From: Microbacterium terrae
Lineage (GTDB): Bacteria > Actinomycetota > Actinomycetes > Actinomycetales > Microbacteriaceae
Direction: 5' to 3'
Length of the DNA stretch: 64,000 nucleotides
Assembly: GCF_017831975.1 (NCBI RefSeq)
Contig: NZ_JAFDSS010000001.1
Span: 2,852,001-2,916,000 of the forward strand
Positions 44,151 to 52,401 of the stretch are shown piece by piece. A program made the translations under genes and the position numbers. The notes beneath the pieces were generated by a model, which worked only from the letters and a program-made list of their open reading frames with translations, had not been told where the DNA came from and ran no database searches. Numbering within the stretch: position 1 is the first letter of the stretch; every line of letters starts with the position of its first letter.

Positions 44151-45982
44151 CCCCCACGCCCCTCGCCGCGGAGCGCGACACCCGCGTCGCCCGGCCGACG
44201 CCCGCTCCGCACCTCACCCCCGAGGCGATCGAAGCCGCCCAGCGCCACCTCGTCGCGAAGGCGATCGCCGAGTTCTCGCACGAGCGGATGCTGTCTCCCG
44301 AGCCGTTCGGCGACCGCTGGGCGCTCCGCCTCGGCGACACCGATTACCGGTTCGACGCCGATGTGCTGGCGCTCGAGCACTGGGCAGTCGACGCCTCCTC
44401 GATCGAGCGCCGGGTGGCCGGCATCCGCGCCCCGCTCGACGCGCAGGTGTTCATCATCGAGGCTCAGGAGCTGCTCGGCATCAGCGAGGCCCTGCTCCCC
44501 GTCTATCTCGAGGAGGTCGCTTCGACCCTCGCCGGCGCGGCGTTCAAGATCCACCGCGGCGGGCCGTCGGCGGGCGACCTCGCCACGACCGCCGACTTCC
44601 AGACGATCGAGTCCGCGATGACGGAGGGGCACCCGGGGTTCGTCGCGAACAACGGTCGCATCGGCTTCGGCACCGCGGAGTCGGCGGCCTTCGCGCCCGA
44701 GGCGGGGCGCACCTTCCGGCTGGTGTGGCTGGCCGCGCGGCGCTCGGCCACGCATCTCGCCCTCGGCGAGGGCCTCACCGAGGAGGCGCTCGTCGCCGGC
44801 GAGTTCTCGCCTGCCGAGCGCGACGCGTTCCGCGAGCGCCTGGAGGCCCTCGGCCTCGACCCGGCCGAGTTCCTGCTGCTGCCGGTGCATCCGTGGCAGT
44901 GGGAGCACCGCATCGCCGTCACCTTCGCCCCCGACGTCGCACGTCGCGACCTGGTGTTCCTCGGCGAGAGCTCCGACGAGTACCAGCCGCAGCAGTCGCT
45001 GCGCACCATGTTCAACCGGTCGGACCCCGACCGGCACTACGTCAAGACGGCCCTCGCCGTGCAGAACATGGGGTTCCTCCGCGGCCTGTCTCCGGCGTAC
45101 ATGCGGGTCACCCCGGCGATCAACGACTGGGTCGCGGCGCTCGTCGCGGGCGATGCGGAGTTCGCCGCCTCGGGCTTCCGTGTGCTGCGCGAGCGCGCGT
45201 CGATCGGGTACACCGGCGACGCCTACCACCGCACCGCGCTGCCGTCGGCGCACCGCAAGATGCTGGCGGCACTGTGGCGCGAGAGCCCGCTGCCGCTCAT
45301 CGAGCCGGGGCAGCGCCTCGCGACGCTGGCGTCGCTCCTGCACCGCGATCCGGAGGGGCGGTCGGTGGCCTCGGCGATGATCGAGCACTCGGAGCAGGAT
45401 GCCGCCGGCTGGGTGCGCGCCCTGCTGCGGGTGTACCTGCGCCCGCTCGTGCACGCGCTCCTCGCGCACGACCTCGCGTTCATGCCGCACGGCGAGAACC
45501 TCATCCTGGTCCTCGACGGCGCCACACCGGTCGGCGCCTTCATGAAGGACATCGGCGAAGAGGTCGCGGTGCTCGCGCCGCGCGCCGTGCCCGCCGAGAT
45601 CCAGCGCATCGTCTCGCCCGTCGATGACCGCGAGAAGGCGCTCGCGATCTTCACCGACGTGTTCGACGGCGTGCTGCGCCACCTCGCCGCGATCCTGCAC
45701 CAGGACGGCACCCTGCCCGAGTCGGAGTTCTGGGCACAAGTCGGCGCTTCTGTCGACGAGCATGCGGCCGAGCATCCGGATCTCGACTCCGCCGTCGATC
45801 TGCGCGCCGACGCGTTCGCGCACTCATGCCTGAACCGCCTGCAGCTGCGTAACACGCTGCAGATGGTCGACCTCGCCGACCAGTCGTCGTCGCTCATGTA
45901 CGCGGGCGAGCTCGCCAACCCGATCGCGCGCTCGCGCAGCGGTGCGGCGCTGGTGGGCGCCGCCGGCAGCCTGGCACGCTGA
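44147..45982 (+). CDS. desD: NRPS-independent siderophore synthetase (IucA/IucC family)
   Basis: A 611-residue ATP-dependent ligase that oligomerises and cyclises N-hydroxy-N-succinylcadaverine into desferrioxamine-type trishydroxamates. Conserved NIS synthetase segments: HPGFVANNGRIGF, LLPVHPWQWEH, SLRTMFNRSDPDRHYVKTAL, FLRGLSPAYM, MPHGENLILVLDG, and MKDIGEEVAVLAP. The C-terminal helical part contains SCLNRLQLRNTLQMVDLADQ-like sequence, also typical of the family. The start overlaps desC (ATGA). The next gene begins four bases after the stop. No siderophore receptor, ABC importer or reductase is in the window, so uptake must be encoded elsewhere. Confidence 0.93.
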   Translation: MTPTPLAAERDTRVARPTPAPHLTPEAIEAAQRHLVAKAIAEFSHERMLSPEPFGDRWALRLGDTDYRFDADVLALEHWAVDASSIERRVAGIRAPLDAQVFIIEAQELLGISEALLPVYLEEVASTLAGAAFKIHRGGPSAGDLATTADFQTIESAMTEGHPGFVANNGRIGFGTAESAAFAPEAGRTFRLVWLAARRSATHLALGEGLTEEALVAGEFSPAERDAFRERLEALGLDPAEFLLLPVHPWQWEHRIAVTFAPDVARRDLVFLGESSDEYQPQQSLRTMFNRSDPDRHYVKTALAVQNMGFLRGLSPAYMRVTPAINDWVAALVAGDAEFAASGFRVLRERASIGYTGDAYHRTALPSAHRKMLAALWRESPLPLIEPGQRLATLASLLHRDPEGRSVASAMIEHSEQDAAGWVRALLRVYLRPLVHALLAHDLAFMPHGENLILVLDGATPVGAFMKDIGEEVAVLAPRAVPAEIQRIVSPVDDREKALAIFTDVFDGVLRHLAAILHQDGTLPESEFWAQVGASVDEHAAEHPDLDSAVDLRADAFAHSCLNRLQLRNTLQMVDLADQSSSLMYAGELANPIARSRSGAALVGAAGSLAR

Positions 45983-45986
45983 GCGT

Positions 45987-48422
45987 ATGGCAGAGGTCTT
46001 CCGCGACGCGCTCGGCATCCCGCACATCCGGGCGACGGATGCAGTCTCGCTCGCGTTCGCGCAGGGCGAGGTGACCGCGCGCGACCGCGGCTGGCAGATC
46101 GAGGTCGACCGGCTGCGGGCCCACGGCCGGCTCGCGGAGCTCATCGGCGAGGGCGGGGTGGCCTGGGACGTGTTCGCACGTCGCGCGCGACTCGATGACA
46201 CCGCCCGTGCGGCGTTCGCAGCGCTCGACGACGACACGCGGGCATTCGTCGCCGCGTATGCCGCCGGGGTGCGGCAGGGGCTCCGCGAGTCGCAGCGACC
46301 GGCGGAGTTCGACGAGCTCGATCGCGTCTTCGGCGCCGGGTGGATCGCTCCGGAGTGGGAGGACCACGACCCGCTCGGCGTGCTCCACGTCGCGCACGCG
46401 CTCTTCTCGCCGTTCCCGGTGGTGCTGTGGCGCGAGCACGTCGCCGAGACGCTCGGCGACGCGTGGGTCGAGGTGTTCGCGGGGTATGCCGCAGAGGACG
46501 GAGACGAGGATGCCGCGGGCATCGCGGCGGCCTCGCTCGGCGGTCTCGCCTCCGGCGACGACCTCGCCGACGACACCCTGCCGTCGAGCGGGAGCAACGG
46601 CTGGGCGCTGCACGGGTCGCGCACCGCCCACGGGCTGCCGATCATCGCGGGCGACCCGCACCGCATCTTCGAGCTCCCCGGCGTCTACCAGCAGGTGCGC
46701 CTCGCGTGCGACGAGTTCGACGTGGTCGGCCTGGCGTTCCCGGGTGTGCCCGGCGTGCCGCACTTCGGGCACACCGGCACGGCGGCGTGGGGGGTCACGA
46801 ATGCGATCGCGCACAGCGTCGACGTGTTCCGCGAGAGCCTGCGGCGCACGGATGCCGGCTTCGCCGCGCTCGGACCCGACGGCTGGACCGCGGCCGACGT
46901 CGAGCGATCCACGATCGTGGTGCGCGGCGGGGAGCCCGTCGCGGTGGAGGCGATCGAGACCGAGCGGGGCACGGTCGTCACCGAGGTGCGGCCGGGAGCG
47001 GATGCCTGCGAGCTCACCGCGTGGAGCGTGCGGATGCCCGCGCGGGTCGACCACGACCTCGGAGCGGCGACCCTGCCGGCGCTGCTGCGGGCACGGACCG
47101 CGGAGGACGTGATCGCCGCGTTCGACTCCTGGGTGGACCCCGTGAACCGGGTGCTCGCGGCGGACTCGTCGGGCACCGTACTCTCGGCGACCGTCGGCCG
47201 CGCGCCGGCGCGATCCGCCGCGGAGCGGAGACTCCCCCTCGACGGCCGGGCGGTCCGGACCGTGGGCGTGATCGACTTCCCACCCGCGTTCGAGGTCACC
47301 GACGTCGCCGTCGACGCCAACGAGCGGCCGGGAGCGGCCGAGCCCGTTTCGTCTCGTCGCTTCGCTCCTCGCTCAACGACCGAGTGGGGAGCCTGGTCGT
47401 CGAGCGAGCACACCCCCACCCCCCGGTCGTCGAGCGAGCGCAGCGAGACGAAACGCCCCGACCCCGCAGCCCCTTCCCGCTCGTCGAGCGAGCACACCCC
47501 CACCCCCCGGTCGTTGAGCGAGCACACCCCCACCTCCCGGTCGTTGAGCGAGCACAGCGAGACGAAACGCCCCGACCCCGCAGGCATCGACGCCGGATGG
47601 GCCTACCCGTCGGCGCACCGCGCGCGGCGCATCCGTCACCTGCTCGACGAGCTGCGCCCGGCGTCGGTCGACGAGTTCGCACCGATCTGGGGCGACACGC
47701 TCAGCGGGTCGGCCCTCGCGCTGCGGGACTTCCTCCCGACCGGTGAGCTCCCCGCCGCACCCGCGGCGGTGCGAGACGCGCTGCGCGCGTGGGACGGGCG
47801 GATGGATGCCGACTCCTCCGCCGCCGGCCTGTTCGCCGCCTGGCGGACCGCCCTCGTGCAGCGGGTGCGCGCGCATCCGTCATTCGCTCCCCTCGACGCC
47901 CCGCACGGCCGCGGAGCGGTGCTCGACCCGTGGTTCGGCATCACCGCGCACGTCGCGGCGGCCCTTCCCGTGCTGCTGCGGCACCCCGCGATCGCGGCCG
48001 ACTCCGCCGCGATCGTCGCCGCCGCCCTCGCCGATGCCTCCGACGCCGGACGGTGGGGCGAGCGGCACCGGATGCTGCCGCTCCACGTGCTCGCCGACGT
48101 TCCCGGTGCGGTCGTGCCCGGGGCCGGCCTCGACGCGCCGCTCTCGGGCGACAGCGACGCTGTGCGGTGCACCGGCTCGACGCCGGGCGTCACCGACCGC
48201 AGCTGGCGGGGGTCGGTCGCGCGGTGGGCGTGGGACCTCGCCGATCGCGAGCAGAGTCTGTGGAGCGTGCCCTTCGGGGCCGCGGGCGGCGAGCGCTCGG
48301 CGCACTTCGGCGACCAGCAGCCGGGGTGGGTCGATGTCACGCCTGCGCGCGTGGTGACCGACTGGGCGGCGCTCACGCCCGACGAGCCCACGGGCGAGGC
48401 ATCCGTCCACACCGCCCGATGA
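45987..48422 (+). CDS. Penicillin-acylase-family Ntn hydrolase in the siderophore operon
   Basis: An 811-residue Ntn hydrolase of the penicillin/cephalosporin acylase family. The alpha-chain start EVFRDALGIPHIRATD and the autocleavage site G-Ser203 in SSGSNGWALHGSRTAHG are clear; Ser203 would become the N-terminal nucleophile of the beta chain, and GDPHRIFELPGVYQQV follows as expected. No signal peptide precedes the alpha chain, whereas most family members are exported, so this one is probably cytoplasmic. Residues about 453-532 are encoded by repeat elements (47345-47582) and read as Ser/Pro/Arg/Glu-rich low-complexity sequence; the reading frame is intact. Start is four bases after desD; the stop overlaps an ATG (ATGA). 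By analogy with PvdQ in pyoverdine maturation, it may trim or hydrolyse a siderophore intermediate; this is inference. Confidence 0.85.
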   Translation: MAEVFRDALGIPHIRATDAVSLAFAQGEVTARDRGWQIEVDRLRAHGRLAELIGEGGVAWDVFARRARLDDTARAAFAALDDDTRAFVAAYAAGVRQGLRESQRPAEFDELDRVFGAGWIAPEWEDHDPLGVLHVAHALFSPFPVVLWREHVAETLGDAWVEVFAGYAAEDGDEDAAGIAAASLGGLASGDDLADDTLPSSGSNGWALHGSRTAHGLPIIAGDPHRIFELPGVYQQVRLACDEFDVVGLAFPGVPGVPHFGHTGTAAWGVTNAIAHSVDVFRESLRRTDAGFAALGPDGWTAADVERSTIVVRGGEPVAVEAIETERGTVVTEVRPGADACELTAWSVRMPARVDHDLGAATLPALLRARTAEDVIAAFDSWVDPVNRVLAADSSGTVLSATVGRAPARSAAERRLPLDGRAVRTVGVIDFPPAFEVTDVAVDANERPGAAEPVSSRRFAPRSTTEWGAWSSSEHTPTPRSSSERSETKRPDPAAPSRSSSEHTPTPRSLSEHTPTSRSLSEHSETKRPDPAGIDAGWAYPSAHRARRIRHLLDELRPASVDEFAPIWGDTLSGSALALRDFLPTGELPAAPAAVRDALRAWDGRMDADSSAAGLFAAWRTALVQRVRAHPSFAPLDAPHGRGAVLDPWFGITAHVAAALPVLLRHPAIAADSAAIVAAALADASDAGRWGERHRMLPLHVLADVPGAVVPGAGLDAPLSGDSDAVRCTGSTPGVTDRSWRGSVARWAWDLADREQSLWSVPFGAAGGERSAHFGDQQPGWVDVTPARVVTDWAALTPDEPTGEASVHTAR
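47345..47582. repeat. Array of six intergenic-type repeat copies inside the acylase gene
   Basis: Copy 1 is inverted (47345-47381). Copies 2, 4 and 5 are truncated after GTCGTYGAGCGAGCA and followed by CACCCCCACC-type sequence (starting near 47395, 47479 and 47509). Copies 3 (from 47425) and 6 (from 47539) are complete and carry the same 3' extension CCCCGACCCCGCAG. All are related to the single element at 32861-32891. The total stays in frame with the acylase. Confidence 0.9.
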
Positions 48423-48436
48423 TCGAGGACTCCCCC

Positions 48437-49042
48437 ATGACGACGACCGCCACCGACCGCCTCATCACCGGCGCCGCCGGCGACCTCGTGCATGTCCGCG
48501 AAGATCCGACGCTCGGCCGCATCGAGATCGCGGTGCTCGACCCCGAGCGCGATGCCGCCCTCGTGCACCGCTGGGTGAGCGAGCCGGTCGCGCAGTTCTG
48601 GGGCATGGGCGGCAAGACGGTCGCCGAGGTGCGCGACGTCTACGCGTTCGTCGACTCGCTACCCAGTCACCACGCGTTCCTGGTGCGGCGCGACGGTCAG
48701 CCCGTCGCTCTGCTGCAGACGTACGAGCCCGAGAACGACCCGGTGGGCGACTGCTACACCCCGGCTCCGGGCGATGTGGGCATGCACTTCCTGCTCGCGG
48801 CGCGCGGAGCACCGGTGGCGCGGTACTCCACTCGCCTCGGCATCGAGATCGGGCGGTTCCTGTTCGTTCCCGCCGCCGCCGCGCGCATCGTGATCGAGCC
48901 CGATGCTCGAAACGACCGCGCGCTGCGCCGCACCGAGCTGATGGGCTTCGAGCTCGGTCCCGAGATCGAGCTGCCGGGCAAGACCGGGCAGCTCGCGTTC
49001 CTCACCCGCGAGCGCTGGCGGGAGCTCGCGGCGTCGCTCTGA
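48437..49042 (+). CDS. Second DesC-type siderophore acyltransferase
   Basis: A 201-residue GNAT protein of the same family as DesC. Matching motifs are VHRWVSEPVAQFWGM, GDVGMHFLLAARGAPVARY and ARIVIEPDARNDRALRRTELMGF. It is the last gene of the siderophore operon. ATG 48437 has GAGGAC seven bases upstream and is preferred; an ATG at 48419 overlaps the acylase stop (ATGA) and would add six residues. A second acyltransferase may supply a different acyl group (for example acetyl for end-capped, linear products, as in desferrioxamine G or B type mixtures) or act on the product of the acylase. Which CoA it uses cannot be read from sequence. Confidence 0.85.
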   Translation: MTTTATDRLITGAAGDLVHVREDPTLGRIEIAVLDPERDAALVHRWVSEPVAQFWGMGGKTVAEVRDVYAFVDSLPSHHAFLVRRDGQPVALLQTYEPENDPVGDCYTPAPGDVGMHFLLAARGAPVARYSTRLGIEIGRFLFVPAAAARIVIEPDARNDRALRRTELMGFELGPEIELPGKTGQLAFLTRERWRELAASL

Positions 49043-49048
49043 CGCGCT

Positions 49049-49090
49049 CGCGGGCGGGGCTCCCGTCAGAGACGAGGGCGCCCGCCCGCG
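49049..49090. terminator. Hairpin between the siderophore operon and the GH3 gene
   Basis: CGCGGGCGGG (49049-49058) pairs perfectly with CCCGCCCGCG (49081-49090), and part of the inner sequence can pair too. It lies 7 bases past the end of the acyltransferase gene and 11 bases past the end of the convergent GH3 gene, a good position for a two-way terminator. Confidence 0.7.
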
Positions 49091-49101
49091 GCGCGCGGTG
49101 G

Positions 49102-50949
49102 TTACAGGCTGAGCCCGTGGCCGAAGCGGAACAGCGGGTCGGCGGTGTCGAACGGCACGTCGGGGCGAGATGCCTCGACCGCGGCCATCGACGAGGGGAT
49201 GTCGAACGGCAGGCGCCCCTGCGCCGGGGCGACGCCGCTGAGCACGTCGAGGAGCGCAGCCGCGCTCGCACCCCAGTTGCCCACGACCGCGTGCGCCGAC
49301 TCGACGATCGGCCCGAGGATCGCCGGGCGGTCGAGGAAGACGTCGACGACCGTGGGGACGGATGCCGCCACCTCGGCCACGTGCGCGACCACCGCGTCAG
49401 GGAACTCGAGCGATCCGGCGTGGAAGAAGTTCTCGAACATCGTGGCGCGCTCCTCGAAGGGAGCCTGCAGTCGCAGCACCGCGATGTCGGCCTCTGCGGG
49501 CGTCGCGACGACTTCGCCGTACGCCGCCGCGACGTCGGACGCGATCCCCTCGACGTAAAGCTTGACCCCGCGGGCGAACGGCAGCACCGGCGCGTCTGTC
49601 TCACCGGCCGCCGCGGCAGCACGGTTGGACAGCACCGTGATCGAGGCGCGCTGCGCGGTATCGCCTTCGGCGCGGAACTGCGCCGACCCGACGATCGCGT
49701 CGGCCGCTTCGGCATCGACGTAGCGGTCCTCGAACAGGCCGAGCGCGAACTTCTCGCGCAGCAGGCGCCGCGCCGACGTGTCGAGGCGGTCCTCCGACAC
49801 CCGGCCGTCGGCCACCAGCTCGAGCAGCAGCTCGGGGCACGCTTCACCGCCGAACTGGTCGGCCCCGGCGTCGAGGATCTTGATCATGCGCTCGGCGGGA
49901 GTCAGGTGCTCGACGCCCCACGCACGGGCAGGGAACGGCTGGCCGAAGATCGCCGCGTCGTTGACGAGGCCCCAGTCGGTGCACACGATGCCGTCGAACC
50001 CGTACCGCTCACGCAGCAGCCCGGTGAGGACGGACTTGTTGAATCCGAAGCCCACCTCCTCGTACTCGGTGCCGACCGGCATGCCGTAGTACGGCATGAC
50101 CTGGCGGACGCCGGCGTCGAACGCGGCCTCGAACGGCTTCAGGTGCAGCTCGAACCGGTCACCGGGGTAGACCTGCTCGCGACCGTAGGCGAAGTGGGGG
50201 TCCTCGCCGTCCTTCTGCGGACCGCCGCCCGGGAAGTGCTTGACCATCGTCGACACCGCTCCGGGTCCGAACGACTCGCCGTTCTGGAAGCCGCGGATGT
50301 AGGCCGCGCCGAGCTCACCCGACACCTCGGCGTCCTCACCGAAGGTCTGCAGCGCGCGCGACCAGCGGGGCTCGGTCGCGAGGTCGACCTGCGGGTGAAG
50401 CGCGACCCGGATGCCGACGGCCGTGTACTCCTGGCGCGCGATGTCGCCGAACCGCTCGACGAGCGCGGCGTCACGGGTGGCCGCCAGCCCGAGCGAGTCC
50501 GGCCACTGCGAGAACGGGCCGGCGAGCATGGCTGCCCCGGGGTTCTCGGTGAACGAGTGACGCGGGTCGGTCGAGATCGTCACCGGGATGCCGAGGCGGG
50601 TGGATGCCGCGAGCTCCTGCAGCCGGTTGTGCCAGCGCGCGATCGCTCCCGCAGTCGGCGCGACGCCCAGCAGGTTGAAGTGCGTCATGCGCTTGTCGAC
50701 CACGTACTCGCGGTTCGACGGCAGGCCGAACGTCGGGTCCGCCTCGGCCAGCTCGCCGTCCTCGCCCATCGTGATCATCGTCTGGAAGAACAGACCCGCC
50801 TTCTCGGCGAGCGTCATCTCGGCCAGGAGCAGCTCGACCCGCTCCTCGATGGGCAGGCTCGCGTCGAGCCACGGGCGGGCGGATGCCTCGGCCGAGGCAT
50901 CCGGAATCGTCGTCGTGTCTGCGCTGAGCGCGGTCGAAGCTTCGGTCAT
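49102..50949 (-). CDS. Glycoside hydrolase family 3 beta-glycosidase
   Basis: A 615-residue GH3 enzyme, cytoplasmic (no signal peptide). The TIM barrel contains AEMTLAEKAGLFFQTM, GIPVTISTDPRHSF, FGEDAEVSGELGAAYIRGFQ, VKHFPGGGPQKDGEDPH and the nucleophile Asp in FDGIVCTDWGLV. The second alpha/beta domain ends with RLPFDIPSSMAAVEAS and FRFGHGLSL; the Fn3-like third domain of many beta-glucosidases is absent. The gene overlaps the MFS gene by one base (TGATG). Together they look like a disaccharide uptake and hydrolysis unit. GTG 50952 is an alternative start one codon earlier. The sugar is not identifiable; beta-glucosides or beta-xylosides are the usual substrates. Confidence 0.92.
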   Translation of the reverse strand: MTEASTALSADTTTIPDASAEASARPWLDASLPIEERVELLLAEMTLAEKAGLFFQTMITMGEDGELAEADPTFGLPSNREYVVDKRMTHFNLLGVAPTAGAIARWHNRLQELAASTRLGIPVTISTDPRHSFTENPGAAMLAGPFSQWPDSLGLAATRDAALVERFGDIARQEYTAVGIRVALHPQVDLATEPRWSRALQTFGEDAEVSGELGAAYIRGFQNGESFGPGAVSTMVKHFPGGGPQKDGEDPHFAYGREQVYPGDRFELHLKPFEAAFDAGVRQVMPYYGMPVGTEYEEVGFGFNKSVLTGLLRERYGFDGIVCTDWGLVNDAAIFGQPFPARAWGVEHLTPAERMIKILDAGADQFGGEACPELLLELVADGRVSEDRLDTSARRLLREKFALGLFEDRYVDAEAADAIVGSAQFRAEGDTAQRASITVLSNRAAAAAGETDAPVLPFARGVKLYVEGIASDVAAAYGEVVATPAEADIAVLRLQAPFEERATMFENFFHAGSLEFPDAVVAHVAEVAASVPTVVDVFLDRPAILGPIVESAHAVVGNWGASAAALLDVLSGVAPAQGRLPFDIPSSMAAVEASRPDVPFDTADPLFRFGHGLSL

Positions 50950-52253
50950 CACTTCACTCCCTTGATGCGGTAGACGAGCACGGCGCCGGCGAGTGCGACG
51001 AGTGCTCCGAAGAGGTAGTACGTGGTGTAGCCGCCGAGTGCCGTCGTCGCGCCGAACGCGATGATGGCCGGCGCGATCGCGGGGGCGATCGACTGCGGCA
51101 GCGCGTTGGCGATGTTGAGCACGCCGAGGTCCTTCGCGGTGTCGTCCTTGTTGGGGAGCACCTCCGTGGCGAGGGCGAGGTCGACCGACATGAACGAGCC
51201 GGCGCCGAGGCCGATGACGGCCTGCGCGACGATGACGACGGCGACGCTCGGCGCGAAGGCGAGGATCACGAGCCCGGCGACCATGATGACTCCGGCGATG
51301 GCGACGAACGGGCGGCGCTTGCCGATCCTGTCGGACAGGATGCCGCCGATCGGGCCCGAGATCGCCATCGCGCCCATCGAGGCGAGGTTCGCGATGAGGA
51401 TGGTCGAGATCGCGGTCTGCTCATCGAGCCCGAACTTCTCGGTGAGGTAGAAGGGCAAGAAGGTGGCGATGCCGGCGTAGCCGAACATGACGAGGAACTT
51501 CGTCAGCCAGGTCCAGCCGAAGTCGGGATGCTTGGCGGGGTTGAAGACGAACGAGCCGAAGAACTGGCCGACGGTGAACTTCTGGGCCGGCTTGTGCTCG
51601 AGGCGGCGATCCTTGAGCACGAGCACGAACAGCAGGGCGAGCACCGCGGCGATCACACCGGGAACCACGAAGCGAGCGAAGTCGTCGGTGAGGAAGTTCA
51701 CGAGGAACGAGCCGCCGAGGATGCCGAGGGGCGTGGTCAGGCCGACGACGCCCGAGACCTTGCCGCGGCCGTTCACCGGCACCTGGTCGGGCAGGGTCGC
51801 GTTGGCCGCGGCGAGCACGGCGTTCATCGCGGTCTGCACGAGGCACCAGGCGATGAGCACCACCCACACCGAAGTCGCGACGCCGATGAGCGCGAACCCG
51901 CCGAGGGCGACGAGCGAGCCACCCAGGATCCACGGGCGACGCATGCCCCAGCGCGAGGTCGTGCGGTCGGAGAGGCGTCCGACCAGCGGGTTGGCGATGA
52001 GGGCGAAGAACGCGCCGACGCCCATCACGAGGCCGAGCTGAGTCGTGGCCTCGGCCGGCGTCGCGGTGATGTGCTGGATCTTGAACGCCATCGAGACGAG
52101 CACCGGCGTGAGCAGCGCCAGGTAGACGCCGAAGTTCACCGCGGCCAGACCGGGAAGGTAGCCGCGCGGGGCTTTCGACGGAGTGGTGCCGGGTGCCTTG
52201 AATCCGGTCGTTCCGACGGCGGCCGCCGTCGCAGCGGGTGTCAAATCGGTCAT
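50949..52253 (-). CDS. MFS sugar transporter (GPH-like)
   Basis: A 434-residue major facilitator with twelve hydrophobic segments. The first cytoplasmic loop carries NPLVGRLSDRTTSRWGMRRPWILGG across residues near 75-100, a GPH/MFS-type signature with a second copy in PIGGILSDRIGKRRPF. The transporter probably imports the glycoside hydrolysed by the GH3 enzyme that follows. ATG 52253 is preceded by GAGAGGAC. The promoter region faces the double-TetR gene and has an operator-like palindrome over its -35 box, so the pair is probably repressed until the sugar is present. Confidence 0.88.
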   Translation of the reverse strand: MTDLTPAATAAAVGTTGFKAPGTTPSKAPRGYLPGLAAVNFGVYLALLTPVLVSMAFKIQHITATPAEATTQLGLVMGVGAFFALIANPLVGRLSDRTTSRWGMRRPWILGGSLVALGGFALIGVATSVWVVLIAWCLVQTAMNAVLAAANATLPDQVPVNGRGKVSGVVGLTTPLGILGGSFLVNFLTDDFARFVVPGVIAAVLALLFVLVLKDRRLEHKPAQKFTVGQFFGSFVFNPAKHPDFGWTWLTKFLVMFGYAGIATFLPFYLTEKFGLDEQTAISTILIANLASMGAMAISGPIGGILSDRIGKRRPFVAIAGVIMVAGLVILAFAPSVAVVIVAQAVIGLGAGSFMSVDLALATEVLPNKDDTAKDLGVLNIANALPQSIAPAIAPAIIAFGATTALGGYTTYYLFGALVALAGAVLVYRIKGVK

Positions 52254-52317
52254 CGGGGTCCTCTCACAGCAATGTGACTGGGTTGTGTCGTGGCGTCGCC
52301 ACGGACGCCCGACACGT

Positions 52318-52346
52318 AGCATACGCGAATCCCGACCGATTGGTAA
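52318..52346 (-). promoter_or_regulatory. Predicted promoter of the MFS-GH3 operon
   Basis: On the minus strand, TTACCA (complement of 52341-52346) and TATGCT (complement of 52318-52323) are 17 bases apart. The -35 box overlaps the palindrome at 52335-52344. Confidence 0.6.
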
Positions 52347-52366
52347 CTGAATCTCGACCGAGCGGT
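52335..52366. promoter_or_regulatory. Two TetR-type operator palindromes
   Basis: ACCGATTGGT (52335-52344) and ACCGAGCGGT (52357-52366) are imperfect ACC-N4-GGT palindromes with flanking similarity (CGACCGA-NN-GGTA). Their centres are 22 bp apart, about two helical turns. The first overlaps the -35 box of the MFS gene; the second lies in the spacer of the likely tetR promoter (-10 TAGAGT at 52374-52379). Confidence 0.65.
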
Positions 52367-52401
52367 AGCGCCCTAGAGTGGAGACGGCGAAAGGAGTCCG
52401 C

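Noticed and set aside
47395..47582. CRISPR-like spacing of repeats within the acylase gene
   Set aside because: Unit lengths are irregular, intervening sequences are themselves repeats, copies occur in both directions, and no cas gene is present.
45987..48422. Acylase gene considered as a pseudogene because of repeat insertion
   Set aside because: The frame is open throughout, the length of the inserted part keeps the codon phase, and sequence after the insert still resembles the acylase family.
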